64,000 nt of DNA, taken from positions 124,001 to 188,000 of the forward strand of contig VRUG01000003.1 of assembly GCA_019456255.1 (NCBI GenBank). The letters are read 5' to 3'. Each line of letters begins with the position of its first letter. The first letter of the stretch is position 1. The notes beneath the pieces were generated by a model, which saw only the letters and a list, made by a program, of their open reading frames with translations, was not told where the DNA came from and searched no databases. A program made the translations under genes and the position numbers. Origin of the DNA: Planctomycetota bacterium. Its GTDB lineage: Bacteria; Planctomycetota; Phycisphaerae; Sedimentisphaerales; Anaerobacaceae. Positions 28,378-37,927 of the stretch are shown here, one piece after another.

Positions 28378-28995
28378 ATGCTCGAAAATATTAACGCAAC
28401 AAGGATGCAGCTTCTTCAGCTGCGAAGACGTGTGGCACTTGCCACACGAGGGCACCGTCTGCTTAGCGAAAAACGCGACGAAATCTCTCGTCAGCTTATT
28501 CGGATAGCAAGACTTATCCAACCGCTCAGACAGCGAGTCGAAGAAAAACTACTCGACACCTTCCGCCGTTTCATGCTCGCACGCGCCTCTATGGAACCGG
28601 AAAACGTAAAAGCCGCCTTGCAGGTTCCAACCAAAAAATTCACCCTTGCTATCGAACTTGCCAATATCATGAACGTCAAAGTTCCGAAAATGACAAAGGA
28701 AATAGAAGGTGACATTATCTGTTACGGCTTCGCAACAACCTCCGGCGAAATGGATGTCGCATTACTGTCACTCGAAAAAGCGTTCGATGACCTTATCGAA
28801 CTTGCGGAAAAAGAAAAACAGGCACGACTGCTCGCCGTCGAACTCCAAATGACTCGTCGAAGAGTAAACGTCCTCGAACATATCGTTATCCCAGACATCC
28901 AGGAAACGATTAAATACATCTTCGGCAAACTCGCGGAAGTTGAGCGTGACAATATTAGCAGACTTATGAAAATTGCTGATATGATTCGTTCTTAA
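28378..28995 (+). CDS. ntpD: V/A-type ATPase subunit D (central rotor shaft)
   Basis: 205 aa, two long helices in a coiled-coil arrangement. The N-terminal NINATRMQLLQLRRRVALATRGHRLL and C-terminal TRRRVNVLEHIVIPDIQETI are the family signatures. The shaft couples rotation of the K ring to the A3B3 head. It is the last gene of the operon and converges with pyrD, whose stop is only 3 nt away, leaving almost no room for a separate terminator. Confidence 0.95.
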   Translation: MLENINATRMQLLQLRRRVALATRGHRLLSEKRDEISRQLIRIARLIQPLRQRVEEKLLDTFRRFMLARASMEPENVKAALQVPTKKFTLAIELANIMNVKVPKMTKEIEGDIICYGFATTSGEMDVALLSLEKAFDDLIELAEKEKQARLLAVELQMTRRRVNVLEHIVIPDIQETIKYIFGKLAEVERDNISRLMKIADMIRS

Positions 28996-28998
28996 AAA

Positions 28999-29931
28999 TT
29001 AGCCAAGCGTCCCGACTAAATCACTTACCTTACCTGTTCCCTTACGCCTGCAATATCCCTTAATGCCCTCAATAATCTTGACCGCACAGCCGGGCTCAAT
29101 AAAATTAGCGGTCCCAACCCCGACCGCCGAAGCGCCAGCTATCATGAACTCTATCGCATCAGATGCCGTCCGTATCCCGCCCATACCCAAGATCGGTATC
29201 CCCGCGTCTTTTGCAACCTCATTGTAAACTTTATTAACCAGATAAACCGCTATCGGTTTTATCGCAGGCCCCGAAAGCCCGCCGGTCTTATTAGCCAATA
29301 CCGCCTTGCCAGTTTCAATATCGATCGACATCGCTGTAAAAGTATTTACCAGACTAAGAGCATCTGCTCCCCCCTCAACCGCCGCCCTCGCCGTCACACT
29401 GATATCCGTGACAGTCGGCGTCAACTTCACCATCAAAACCTTATTACCGCAAGCCTTTTTGACCGCCGATGTGATTTCCAATATCAATGCAGGGTCCGTC
29501 CCAAAACTTATTCCGCCTTTTTTGACATTCGGACAACTGATATTAAGTTCAATCCCTGAAATCGCTTTTTCACTTGCGAGCTTTTCTGTTACCTGCACAT
29601 ATTCCTCTATCGCCTGTCCCGCGACATTAACAAAAACGCTGGTCTTTAACTTTTCAAGGACACCAATCTTTTCCTCAATAAATTTTTCCAACCCGATATT
29701 AGCAAGACCTATCGCGTTTAACATGCCGGCATCGGTTTCTACGATTCTCGGTGTTGCGTTACCTTTTCGAGGCTCTGCCGTTATGCTTTTGGTCACAAAC
29801 CCCCCAAGACTCCCAACATCCATAAAGTCACTAAGCTCATCGCCGTACCCGCATGTCCCCGATACCGTAAATACAGGATTAGCTAACTTCAGCCCCGCAA
29901 ACTCAACCGAAATATCAACCGCGTCACTCAT
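28999..29931 (-). CDS. pyrD: Dihydroorotate dehydrogenase B, catalytic subunit
   Basis: 310 aa. It oxidises dihydroorotate to orotate (pyrimidine synthesis) using FMN. Class 1B features are the catalytic Cys in ISCPNVKKGG, substrate loops ANPVFTVSGTCGYG and NAIGLANIGLE, and the FMN-phosphate region GMGGIRTASDAIEFMIAGASAVGVGT. The class 1B enzyme needs the iron-sulfur electron-transfer partner PyrK, encoded 9 nt upstream. Convergent with the ATPase operon. Confidence 0.97.
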   Translation of the reverse strand: MSDAVDISVEFAGLKLANPVFTVSGTCGYGDELSDFMDVGSLGGFVTKSITAEPRKGNATPRIVETDAGMLNAIGLANIGLEKFIEEKIGVLEKLKTSVFVNVAGQAIEEYVQVTEKLASEKAISGIELNISCPNVKKGGISFGTDPALILEITSAVKKACGNKVLMVKLTPTVTDISVTARAAVEGGADALSLVNTFTAMSIDIETGKAVLANKTGGLSGPAIKPIAVYLVNKVYNEVAKDAGIPILGMGGIRTASDAIEFMIAGASAVGVGTANFIEPGCAVKIIEGIKGYCRRKGTGKVSDLVGTLG

Positions 29932-29940
29932 AATATAATA

Positions 29941-30870
29941 CTATACCTTAAACACAACATCCCTGCTATCAAATACCGGCCCGTCCTTACAGCACAACTT
30001 ATACTCCGTCCCCCCATCTCCCTTACATTCAATAGCACAGCTTTGACAAAGCCCAATTCCGCACGCCATCATCTGTTCCATACTAACCTGACAATCCACC
30101 CCGTGGCGCTCGGCAATCGCCGCCGTATTACGAAGCATACCCGCAGGCCCGCAACTGTAAATAATTATCGTATCCTTCTGGGCATCGCAACTGCCTAACC
30201 ACTCTTCAAGCTTCTCAGTGACAAACCCCTTGTGTCCGATGTCACCCTCGTCGCTTGCTACCTGCCATGTCACGCCGTTCAATTCAAAATCACTCATCGA
30301 TTTTAACGCGTCTTTGCTTTGACCCTGAATCTCTTCCAAAGGAAAATCTACCGCAGATTTCGCGCCAACAAATCCGACAGTCTCAATTTCCGGATGTTTT
30401 TCTTTTAACACCTTTGCCAAATGCAGTATAGGCGGCGCACCCATGCCCCCAACTACAAGCAGGGCGGTACTCTTTGATTCGGGCACACTAAAACCATTAC
30501 CCAAAGGCCCGACCACACTTATAATGTCACCCGCTGCCAATGTAGTCATCCGAATTGTTCCCGCTCCGACCACGCAATACAAAATCTCCACCTCCACCTC
30601 ATCGCCGTCAATCTCGACATTGCAAAAACTAAAAGGCCGACGCAATAACAGTTCCCTTCTCGCGCTGTCCCGCAAATCATCAGGGATCTCACCGCAAGCA
30701 GGCAGCCCAGCTGTTGATATGTCAAACTCGGCGAATTGACCCGGTACCAAACCGGCAAATGCCTTACCCGCCTCACCTTTAAATCTCAAACCAAGACGAT
30801 AAAAACGCTCACCGATTTGCTTATTAAAGCTGACAACCCCCTCAAATAATCCCTTTTTTGTTTTCGACAT
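29941..30870 (-). CDS. pyrK: Dihydroorotate dehydrogenase electron-transfer subunit
   Basis: 309 aa, slightly longer than the common 250-280 aa. It has an FAD-binding barrel (RPFSFCNVE), an NAD-binding domain (LLVVGGMGAPPILHLA, IIIYSCGPAGML) and a C-terminal [2Fe-2S] site with four Cys in ACGIGLCQSCAIEC and CCKDGPVF. It passes electrons from PyrD to NAD+. It carries an insert near residues 55-75 (GLPACGEIPDDLRDSARREL) that I do not remember from typical PyrK. First gene of the pyrK-pyrD pair. Confidence 0.95.
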   Translation of the reverse strand: MSKTKKGLFEGVVSFNKQIGERFYRLGLRFKGEAGKAFAGLVPGQFAEFDISTAGLPACGEIPDDLRDSARRELLLRRPFSFCNVEIDGDEVEVEILYCVVGAGTIRMTTLAAGDIISVVGPLGNGFSVPESKSTALLVVGGMGAPPILHLAKVLKEKHPEIETVGFVGAKSAVDFPLEEIQGQSKDALKSMSDFELNGVTWQVASDEGDIGHKGFVTEKLEEWLGSCDAQKDTIIIYSCGPAGMLRNTAAIAERHGVDCQVSMEQMMACGIGLCQSCAIECKGDGGTEYKLCCKDGPVFDSRDVVFKV

Positions 30871-31070
30871 AGGCTTTTAGCTATCTAACCGCATTGAATC
30901 CAACAATTTACACAAAATACGCCACCAGTCAAGTATATTAACCTTTAACCGCACATTTAGCCGAAATTAACCTGGATTTTAACCTTTCATCTGCGGTGAA
31001 AAGCATAAATTCCTCTATCCCTCACCTCACAAATTTCGTCTATATTTTTAGTTTTTTAGGTTATTTTACG

Positions 31071-31099
31071 TTGCCTTTAGACCGAAAAATACGTATACT
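31071..31099 (+). promoter_or_regulatory. Promoter of the tetR-RND efflux operon
   Basis: TTGCCT (31071-31076), a 17-nt spacer and TATACT (31094-31099). The predicted start lies near 31106, directly at the operator palindrome. Confidence 0.6.
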
Positions 31100-31106
31100 T
31101 ATAGTG

Positions 31107-31122
31107 GACTGACGGGTCAGTC
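31107..31122. promoter_or_regulatory. Operator-like palindrome over the efflux promoter start site
   Basis: GACTGAC and GTCAGTC are perfect 7-nt inverted arms around GG. The site sits just after the -10 box, where a bound repressor would block initiation. The TetR-family gene 73 nt downstream is the obvious candidate ligand, which would make the operon autoregulated. Spacing and size suit a TetR dimer. Confidence 0.6.
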
Positions 31123-31194
31123 AGTTTTGGGGAAATGGGTAAGTTTGGGGGAATAATGCTCATAAGTGCTTGATATTAAATAGGATACAAAATC

Positions 31195-31827
31195 ATGGAT
31201 GCTGTAAAAGAAAACAGAAAAAACGACCTTGTTCTGCGAAGAAAAGAGCAGATTCTCGCTGCCGCTATGCCGATTTTCGCTAAATATGGCTTCGCACGCA
31301 CAAAAATCGACCAGATTGCCAATGACCTCAATGTCGGCAAAGGAACGATTTATCGCTACTTCAAGGACAAAAAGTCACTCTTCATAGCTGTTTTTGAACA
31401 AGGATGCATGGAAATGCACCAAACTTTTGCAAAAAATGTCCACCCGATCACGGATCCCCCTGTAAAAGTAGCCGCTGCTGTGAAAACTTATTTCCAGTAT
31501 TTCGACAACAATCGCGATTTCATCGAGATCATGATGCAGGTACGCTCAGAATTCAAAGAAGAGCATCGACGCATCTTTATGCAATCCTATAGCGACTATA
31601 TCGTGCGCATCCAGGACAATCTTCGCAATGGTGTCAAATCCGGAGTCTTCCGCGACATGGATGTAGAAAAAACTGCTGACACTATCAGCGCGACCTTACA
31701 AGGCGTTCTGCAAAGTTTTTATGTGCGTAAAATCGAAGACGATAGCGACCAGAATGAAAAAACAGAATCATTAACTGATAGAACCGATGCGGTAACACAA
31801 TTGCTTTTGCATGGCCTGACAAAATAA
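31195..31827 (+). CDS. TetR/AcrR-family transcriptional regulator
   Basis: 210 aa. The N-terminal helix-turn-helix is at about residues 18-65 (ILAAAMPIFAKYGFARTKID, then VGKGTIYRYFKDKKSLF). The C-terminal ligand domain resembles the efflux-regulator type (FIEIMMQVRSEFKEEHRRIF). It is the first gene of the efflux operon and lies 73 nt after the palindrome at 31107-31122, so it is probably the local repressor, released by an efflux substrate. The outer-membrane gene follows 1 nt after its stop codon. Confidence 0.95.
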   Translation: MDAVKENRKNDLVLRRKEQILAAAMPIFAKYGFARTKIDQIANDLNVGKGTIYRYFKDKKSLFIAVFEQGCMEMHQTFAKNVHPITDPPVKVAAAVKTYFQYFDNNRDFIEIMMQVRSEFKEEHRRIFMQSYSDYIVRIQDNLRNGVKSGVFRDMDVEKTADTISATLQGVLQSFYVRKIEDDSDQNEKTESLTDRTDAVTQLLLHGLTK

Positions 31828-31828
31828 A

Positions 31829-33283
31829 ATGAATGTATTAACAAAAAAATTAGTTCTGATTTTATGCGTCATCATTTCCGTGACAATGACCGGATGTATG
31901 CTGGGCCCCGATTATTCAAGACCACAGACCCCCGCATCTACAGCGGATACTTACGTCAGACCAGCAAGCCACAATCAGGATGTAAACGACTTTCCCGATA
32001 TACATCGATGGTGGATGAGATTCGGTGACCCCGTTACCGCCGACCTCGTCAAGCAGGCATTAGAAAATAATTATGATCTAAAGGCAGCCGCCGCAAAAGT
32101 CCTGCAAGCACAGGCTGTACTTGCAGAAATCCGAGGAAGACAACTGCCGGAAATCAACTACAATCTTAACCGCTCAAGAAGCAAAACCTCTTTCAACTTT
32201 GGTGGTGCCGGACGCTTCAACAATATCAGTACAACCTGGGCTCAGGATGTCACTGTTTCATATATATTCGATTTGTTTGGAAAACTGAAACGCGCGGAAA
32301 AAGCCAGCTGGGCAGATATGTTAGCCGCCCAAACAAATGAATGGGCTCTCATTAATTCACTCATCGCAAGCGTCATTAACGCGAGAGTACAAATCGCGAC
32401 CCTGCAAAATCAGCTCGACATCGCACATGCTGACACCGAGAGCAGAAACAAAACCCAGCAAATTGTCGAACGCCGATACAGTACCGGACTTGTAGGACCC
32501 GTTGATGTCAGACTCGCAAGAGAAAACCTTGCCGCCGCCAAAGCTGCCGAAATTACTATCCAGCTTACACTTATAAAGGCACGAAATGCACTGGACGTCC
32601 TGCTTGCTAAACCGCCCGGTTCAAGCCCGATATTGCCCGCGACTTTGGCACAACTGCCAAACCTTGACCCGGTGACAATAGGACTCCCAGCGTCACTGCT
32701 TGACCGAAGACCCGATGTCAGGTCCGCTGAGTTAGCACTTGAAAGTAGCAGCGAAAAAATTGGTGTCAGTATCGCACAGATGTATCCCGATTTGATACTC
32801 TCGGCAGGTGTTGGAAGAAGCGCTGACAGATGGCGTGACATCTGGAAAGGGGAAACTGAAATATATTCCGCTATCTTTCGTTTGGCTCAGCCTATTTTCA
32901 AAGGCGGACAATTAAAGGCGCAGGTCGATGCCGCTAAAGCGAGATATTCCGAATTAGCTGCCAATTATGCAAAAACCATCCTAACCGCTATGCAGGAAGT
33001 AGAAGATGCACTCATCTCTGAACAGTTGCTCCAGGAGAGACTCAAATATGTAAAAGTTCGCTTTGAACAGGCCCGCGCCGCAGAAAATCTTTCAATACAA
33101 CGATACCAAAGAGGCGTTGAGGGAATACTGACCGTACTTGAGAGCGAACGGAGAAGAAGAATTGCTGAAAATGACCTGGCTATCCTGAAAGGCCGCATAT
33201 GGACCAATAGAGTTAATTTGTTTTTAGCTTTGGGAGGGGATTGGATAGGACCAGAAGAAAATAGTGAAAAACAGGATATTTAA
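31829..33283 (+). CDS. Outer-membrane efflux lipoprotein (NodT/OprM family)
   Basis: 484 aa. It has a lipoprotein signal with lipobox MTGC (Cys23) followed by the classic MLGPDYSRP opening. Two outer-membrane-efflux repeats (about residues 65-260 and 275-470) include DLFGKLKRAEKASWADM, RRYSTGLVGPVDVRLA and LLDRRPDVRSAELALESS. It forms the trimeric channel through which the RND pump expels its substrates. It starts 1 nt after tetR, and its end abuts the next gene. Confidence 0.95.
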   Translation: MNVLTKKLVLILCVIISVTMTGCMLGPDYSRPQTPASTADTYVRPASHNQDVNDFPDIHRWWMRFGDPVTADLVKQALENNYDLKAAAAKVLQAQAVLAEIRGRQLPEINYNLNRSRSKTSFNFGGAGRFNNISTTWAQDVTVSYIFDLFGKLKRAEKASWADMLAAQTNEWALINSLIASVINARVQIATLQNQLDIAHADTESRNKTQQIVERRYSTGLVGPVDVRLARENLAAAKAAEITIQLTLIKARNALDVLLAKPPGSSPILPATLAQLPNLDPVTIGLPASLLDRRPDVRSAELALESSSEKIGVSIAQMYPDLILSAGVGRSADRWRDIWKGETEIYSAIFRLAQPIFKGGQLKAQVDAAKARYSELAANYAKTILTAMQEVEDALISEQLLQERLKYVKVRFEQARAAENLSIQRYQRGVEGILTVLESERRRRIAENDLAILKGRIWTNRVNLFLALGGDWIGPEENSEKQDI

Positions 33284-33284
33284 A

Positions 33285-34577
33285 ATGATTAGTGATGATG
33301 AAATGAAAAATGAAAACGAAAAAATTGTAGATAACCAAAAACCTTTGGCAGGCCAATATGCCTCAGAAGCTCACGCATCTGGCACCGGTAGAAAACAGTT
33401 ACTGGTTTCACTTGTAATTTTATTGGTGGGCGTTGTGCTTACCGTTATGCTGGTCAAGTTTAAAAAACCGCCCCAAATGACTGAGTCTAAAAAATTCGCG
33501 CCGCTGGTAAAAACTCAAATACTAAAGCCGCGCGACGTAACTATGGTGATTAGCGGTTTCGGAACCGTAAGCCCAAAAGTACAGGTCGAGATTGTTCCGC
33601 AGGTCTCTGGTAAGGTGGTTTGGGTAAATCCCGAGTTTAAAGCAGGCGGCTTTATTAAAAAAGATAAGCCGATCATTGAAATAGACCCGCGAGATTACCA
33701 GTTGGCCGTCCAGCAGGCACAGGCCGTCGTCGCTGAAGCGAAAGTCAGACTCGACCTCGAAAAAGCCGAAGCACTCGTCGCAAGAAAAGAGTGGGACCAG
33801 ATTAATCCAGGAAAAGAACCAACCTCGACACTGGTACTGCGAGAACCGCAAATTAAAAGGGCACAGGCGCAACTTGCTTCTGCCGATGCCCAATTGGAAA
33901 CCGCAAAATTAAGTCTTGAAAGGACAAAGATTACATTGCCAATTGAGGCGAGAATAATAAGTGAAACAGTTGATTTGGGACAGTATGTTTCCATAGGCCA
34001 ATCAATTGGAAATGCTTACGGACTAGAAGCCGTCGAGATTGAGCTTCCACTCGAGGATCACGAACTAAAATGGTTCGATGTTCCGGAAAATTCAAACGGC
34101 TTTGACGCTAATGACCCAACTGCAAAAACGACTGTCGCATATGTGAAAGCTGACTTTGCCGGTGCACAGCACACATGGAAAGGATATGTCACCAGAACCG
34201 CCGCCGAAATTGACAAAAAGTCCAGACTTGTATCTGTAATTATAGAAGTGACAAAGCCCTTCGACAACATAGACAATAAACCGGACCTCTTGCCGGGCAT
34301 GTTTGTAGAAATCTTCATCGAAGGAAAAGTACTGAAAAATGTTTTTGCTGTACCTCGTAACGCCTTGCACGAGCGAGACAAACTATGGATTATTGAAAAC
34401 GAAAAACTGCGAATTATTAAGCTCGATATCGTGCGATTCGATGATGACTATGCCTATACGACCTCAAGCCTTAACGGTAATGTGACAATAGTTGTCAGTT
34501 CACTTGACATAGCTGCCGATGGCATGAAGATTCGAACAAAAATTGAACCCAAAGACTCAGATACTGCCGGGGAGTAA
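33285..34577 (+). CDS. RND efflux periplasmic adaptor (membrane fusion protein)
   Basis: 430 aa from the ATG at 33285, which follows CAGGATATTTAAA. An earlier in-frame start at 33264 would overlap the channel gene. It has an N-terminal anchor helix (about residues 33-52), a lipoyl/barrel-sandwich half (VEIVPQVSGKVVWVNPEFKAGGFIKKDKPIIEIDPRDY), an alpha-helical hairpin rich in AQAQL repeats, and a beta-barrel domain (KSRLVSVIIEV, LLPGMFVEIFIEG). It bridges the channel and the pump. Confidence 0.93.
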   Translation: MISDDEMKNENEKIVDNQKPLAGQYASEAHASGTGRKQLLVSLVILLVGVVLTVMLVKFKKPPQMTESKKFAPLVKTQILKPRDVTMVISGFGTVSPKVQVEIVPQVSGKVVWVNPEFKAGGFIKKDKPIIEIDPRDYQLAVQQAQAVVAEAKVRLDLEKAEALVARKEWDQINPGKEPTSTLVLREPQIKRAQAQLASADAQLETAKLSLERTKITLPIEARIISETVDLGQYVSIGQSIGNAYGLEAVEIELPLEDHELKWFDVPENSNGFDANDPTAKTTVAYVKADFAGAQHTWKGYVTRTAAEIDKKSRLVSVIIEVTKPFDNIDNKPDLLPGMFVEIFIEGKVLKNVFAVPRNALHERDKLWIIENEKLRIIKLDIVRFDDDYAYTTSSLNGNVTIVVSSLDIAADGMKIRTKIEPKDSDTAGE

Positions 34578-34579
34578 AA

Positions 34580-37500
34580 GTGACAGACCTGAATGAAAAA
34601 AAAGATGTTCTTAGCTGGTTCGCTTCAAATCATGTAGCAGCCAATATCTTGATGGTGCTTATTTGTGCCGCGGGACTACTTTCTATTTTTACTATTAAAA
34701 AAGAAGTCTTTCCCGAATTTAGTGTCGATATTATTACTATCACTGTCCCATATCTCGGAGCCTCGCCGGAAGATGTTGAAAAGGGTGTCTCTCTGCGCAT
34801 CGAAGAAGCGATAGCCAGCGTGGATGGTATCAAAAGATTAAGCTCAATTGCAAGCGAAGGGGTAAGTCTAACTATTGTTGAAATAGAAGAATACGCCGAC
34901 ACCACACAGGCACTTGATGACATCAAAGCAGAAGTCGACAGGATTATTACTTTCCCAAAAGAAACCGAAAAGCCCGTAATAACCGAAATTAGAACCCGCC
35001 ACAAGGTAATAAGCCTTGTCGTATATGGCGACGTCTCTGAAAAAGCATTAAAAAAACTCGCCGACCAGATTCGAGACGACCTCACCGCAAAGGACAACAT
35101 AAGCCAGGTAAGTATCGCTGGCATAAGGCGATATGAAATCTCCATCGAGATCTCAGAAAAAACATTACGCAGATACAGCCTCAGTTTTGATGAGGTAGCA
35201 AATGCAATTCGGGATTCATCACTCGATATACCTGCTGGTTCCATAAAAACTATCGGTGGTGAAATTTTAGTCAGAACCAAAGGCCAAAAATACGTCGGGG
35301 AGGAATTTGAAAATATCACAATTCTAACAAACCCAAACGGAACACAGGTTAAACTAAGTGACATCGCAATCGTAAAAGATGACTTTGAGGATTCCGACCT
35401 TTACTCGAAATTTGACGGCAAAAGAGCAGCATTTATTCAAGTCTCAAGAACTGGCGAACAAAGTGCCCTCGATGTCGCCGATACTGTAAAAAAATATGTA
35501 GAACAAAAATCAAAATCCTTACCCCAGGGAGTTCAACTTGCGTCATGGGAAGATGATTCTGCGGTACTCAGGTCACGCATGAATCTACTGAAAAAAAATG
35601 CCTATATCGGACTGACATTGGTCTTCCTCTGCCTCATGCTCTTCCTTGATATACGACTTGCTTTTTGGACAACGCTCGGAATTCCAATCTCATTCCTGGG
35701 CGCCTTTTGGTTAATACCATTTTTTGATGTCTCTGTAAATATGATTTCACTTTTCGCATTCATCATGGCACTGGGTATTGTCGTTGATGATGCCATCGTT
35801 GTCGGAGAGAATATTTTTGAATATCGCCAAAGAGGAATGGACGGCACCGCTGCAGCTATTAAGGGCGTAAAAGAAATGGTCATGCCCGTTATATTAGCCG
35901 TCTTAACTACAATGTTCGCATTTATGCCGCTTGCATACACCACAGGTGTTATGGGGAAAATATTAAGAGTCATGCCTGTCGTCGTGATAAGCGTACTCGC
36001 CGTCTCATTATTAGAGGCTCTTTTGATATTGCCCGCGCATTTGTCACTAAAACCAGCCAGTAAAAAAAATCGCTTTGTTAAGTTTACCGAGAAAATTAAT
36101 CATTGGACAGAAGCCAGACTTAAGAATTTTGTTAATGGAAAGTTCGCTAATTTTGTCGAATTGTCCGTTAAATGGCGTTATGTCACAATATCACTCGGCA
36201 TCGCAGTATTCTTATTTACTATCGGATTCGTGGCAGGGGGATACCTGAAGTTTACTTTTTTTGATGCCGTAGAAGCCGACAATATGATTGCGGTCCTTAC
36301 AATGCCGCAGGGTACACCCGTGGAACAAACCAGAGAAATCGCAGATAAAATTGAGCAAGCCGCATTTGACGTTAGAGATGAGTTTGACTTGATACGAAAA
36401 GATAAACCTTCCATTGTCAAACATATCGCCACAACCGTTGGTGCACATCCTGGAGCTGCAAGAGGAGGACCGGGTACTGCAAACATGGGTGGGGGCTCAG
36501 CGTCACATCTCGCCGAAGTTAACGTTGAACTGCTCGCCGGTGAAGAACGTGACATTTCAAGCATGAAAATAAAAAACAGATGGAGAGAAATCGTCGGGGA
36601 AATAGAAGGCGTGTCGTCACTTTTATATTTCTCGCAAATATTCAGTGCAGGCGAAGCAATAAGCATTGAACTCTCACATGAAAATTTCGACACATTGCTC
36701 GAAGCTGTAGAAAGCTTAAAGCAGATTCTAAAACAGTATCAAGGTGTTAGTGACATTGAAGACAACTTCGAAGCGGGAAAAGCTGAGCTAAAACTCGCGC
36801 TCAAAGACAGCGGGAGAATACTTGGTTTAACACTTGCTGATTTGGCCAGACAGGTCAGGCAGGGGTTTTACGGGCAGGAAGTGCAGAGGATTCAGCGAGG
36901 CAGGGACGACATTCGTGTCATGGTCAGATACCCTGAAAATGAAAGAGAAAAATTGGCCGACATTGAGAACATGAGGATTCGACTCCCAGATGGCACCGAA
37001 ATCCCTTTCAAAACCATTGCCGAGGTGCAGCATGGCAGGGGGTATGCTGCCATTCAAAGAGTCGATAGACGAAGGGTCGTAAATGTCTCTGCTGATGTCG
37101 ATGAGAATATTGCAAATTCAGGTGAAATTAACAAGGATCTGCAAACCAAAGTAATTCCGCAACTGATGCAGGATTATCAGGGACTGCAATACAGATTTGC
37201 GGGCCAGGCAAGAGAACGCGCAGAGTCACTCGGAAGCCTGCGTGGAAATTTCCTCATAGCAATGATGGCAATATACGGATTGTTGGCCGTTCAGTTCAAA
37301 AGTTACACCCAGCCTTTAATTGTCATGTCCGCTATTCCATTCGGTATCGTAGGGGCTGTATGGGGGCATGTTATCATGGGCCTGGTCTTTATGACCAAAA
37401 TCAATCTCAGCATCCTCTCCTTATTTGGCATCGTCGCTTTGTCAGGCGTTGTCGTAAATGATTCACTTATTATGATAGACCTCATAAACCGTGAACGCAA

Positions 37501-37759
37501 AGCCGGAATAAAACTCGAACAGGTAATACGCGACAGCGTCACCAGAAGATTTCGACCTATCATGCTGACAACCCTGACAACATTCTTCGGCTTAGCACCA
37601 ATGCTTTTGGAAAGAAGCCTGCAGGCAAGGTTCCTGATCCCGATGGCAATAAGTCTCGCTTTTGGAGTTGTGTTTGCGACAGTAATAACGCTCTTTCTCG
37701 TCCCATCTCTCTATATGATTTTAGAGGACATGAAAAATCGCTTATCGAAGCGAAAGTAA
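34580..37759 (+). CDS. RND-family inner-membrane efflux permease, GTG start
   Basis: 1059 aa. It starts at GTG with GGGGAG upstream. It has twelve predicted membrane segments in the usual 1+5+1+5 pattern: TM1 at about residues 17-35 (AANILMVLICAAGLLSIF) and two large periplasmic loops. The TM4 motif reads GIVVDDAIVVGENIFE, with the paired aspartates of proton-relay RND pumps. The second half repeats the fold (GVVVNDSLIMIDLINRER). Closest in feel to AcrB-like pumps of unassigned substrate. Last gene of the tetR-channel-adaptor-pump operon, with near-zero spacing throughout. Confidence 0.95.
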   Translation: MTDLNEKKDVLSWFASNHVAANILMVLICAAGLLSIFTIKKEVFPEFSVDIITITVPYLGASPEDVEKGVSLRIEEAIASVDGIKRLSSIASEGVSLTIVEIEEYADTTQALDDIKAEVDRIITFPKETEKPVITEIRTRHKVISLVVYGDVSEKALKKLADQIRDDLTAKDNISQVSIAGIRRYEISIEISEKTLRRYSLSFDEVANAIRDSSLDIPAGSIKTIGGEILVRTKGQKYVGEEFENITILTNPNGTQVKLSDIAIVKDDFEDSDLYSKFDGKRAAFIQVSRTGEQSALDVADTVKKYVEQKSKSLPQGVQLASWEDDSAVLRSRMNLLKKNAYIGLTLVFLCLMLFLDIRLAFWTTLGIPISFLGAFWLIPFFDVSVNMISLFAFIMALGIVVDDAIVVGENIFEYRQRGMDGTAAAIKGVKEMVMPVILAVLTTMFAFMPLAYTTGVMGKILRVMPVVVISVLAVSLLEALLILPAHLSLKPASKKNRFVKFTEKINHWTEARLKNFVNGKFANFVELSVKWRYVTISLGIAVFLFTIGFVAGGYLKFTFFDAVEADNMIAVLTMPQGTPVEQTREIADKIEQAAFDVRDEFDLIRKDKPSIVKHIATTVGAHPGAARGGPGTANMGGGSASHLAEVNVELLAGEERDISSMKIKNRWREIVGEIEGVSSLLYFSQIFSAGEAISIELSHENFDTLLEAVESLKQILKQYQGVSDIEDNFEAGKAELKLALKDSGRILGLTLADLARQVRQGFYGQEVQRIQRGRDDIRVMVRYPENEREKLADIENMRIRLPDGTEIPFKTIAEVQHGRGYAAIQRVDRRRVVNVSADVDENIANSGEINKDLQTKVIPQLMQDYQGLQYRFAGQARERAESLGSLRGNFLIAMMAIYGLLAVQFKSYTQPLIVMSAIPFGIVGAVWGHVIMGLVFMTKINLSILSLFGIVALSGVVVNDSLIMIDLINRERKAGIKLEQVIRDSVTRRFRPIMLTTLTTFFGLAPMLLERSLQARFLIPMAISLAFGVVFATVITLFLVPSLYMILEDMKNRLSKRK

Positions 37760-37927
37760 AACAATAATTAAATTTTTGCAGCAGGTAAACCCTTTTGCAG
37801 TAACGACTTAGCAAAACTCGCCATAGTTTTGAGGAATTATTGGAATTTTCTGGTCAAACTCTGGCCGATAAATTAAAGTAGACCATTATAGCGGGACAGG
37901 TAAAGTGGAATAGAAAGGGGCGGATAT

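Larger units (their letters stand above)
30871..31194. other. Divergent intergenic region between pyrK and the efflux operon
   Basis: No gene. The right part holds the predicted promoter (31071-31099) and operator palindrome (31107-31122) of the tetR-led efflux operon. The left part must hold the pyrK promoter, which I could not place with confidence. Confidence 0.6.
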
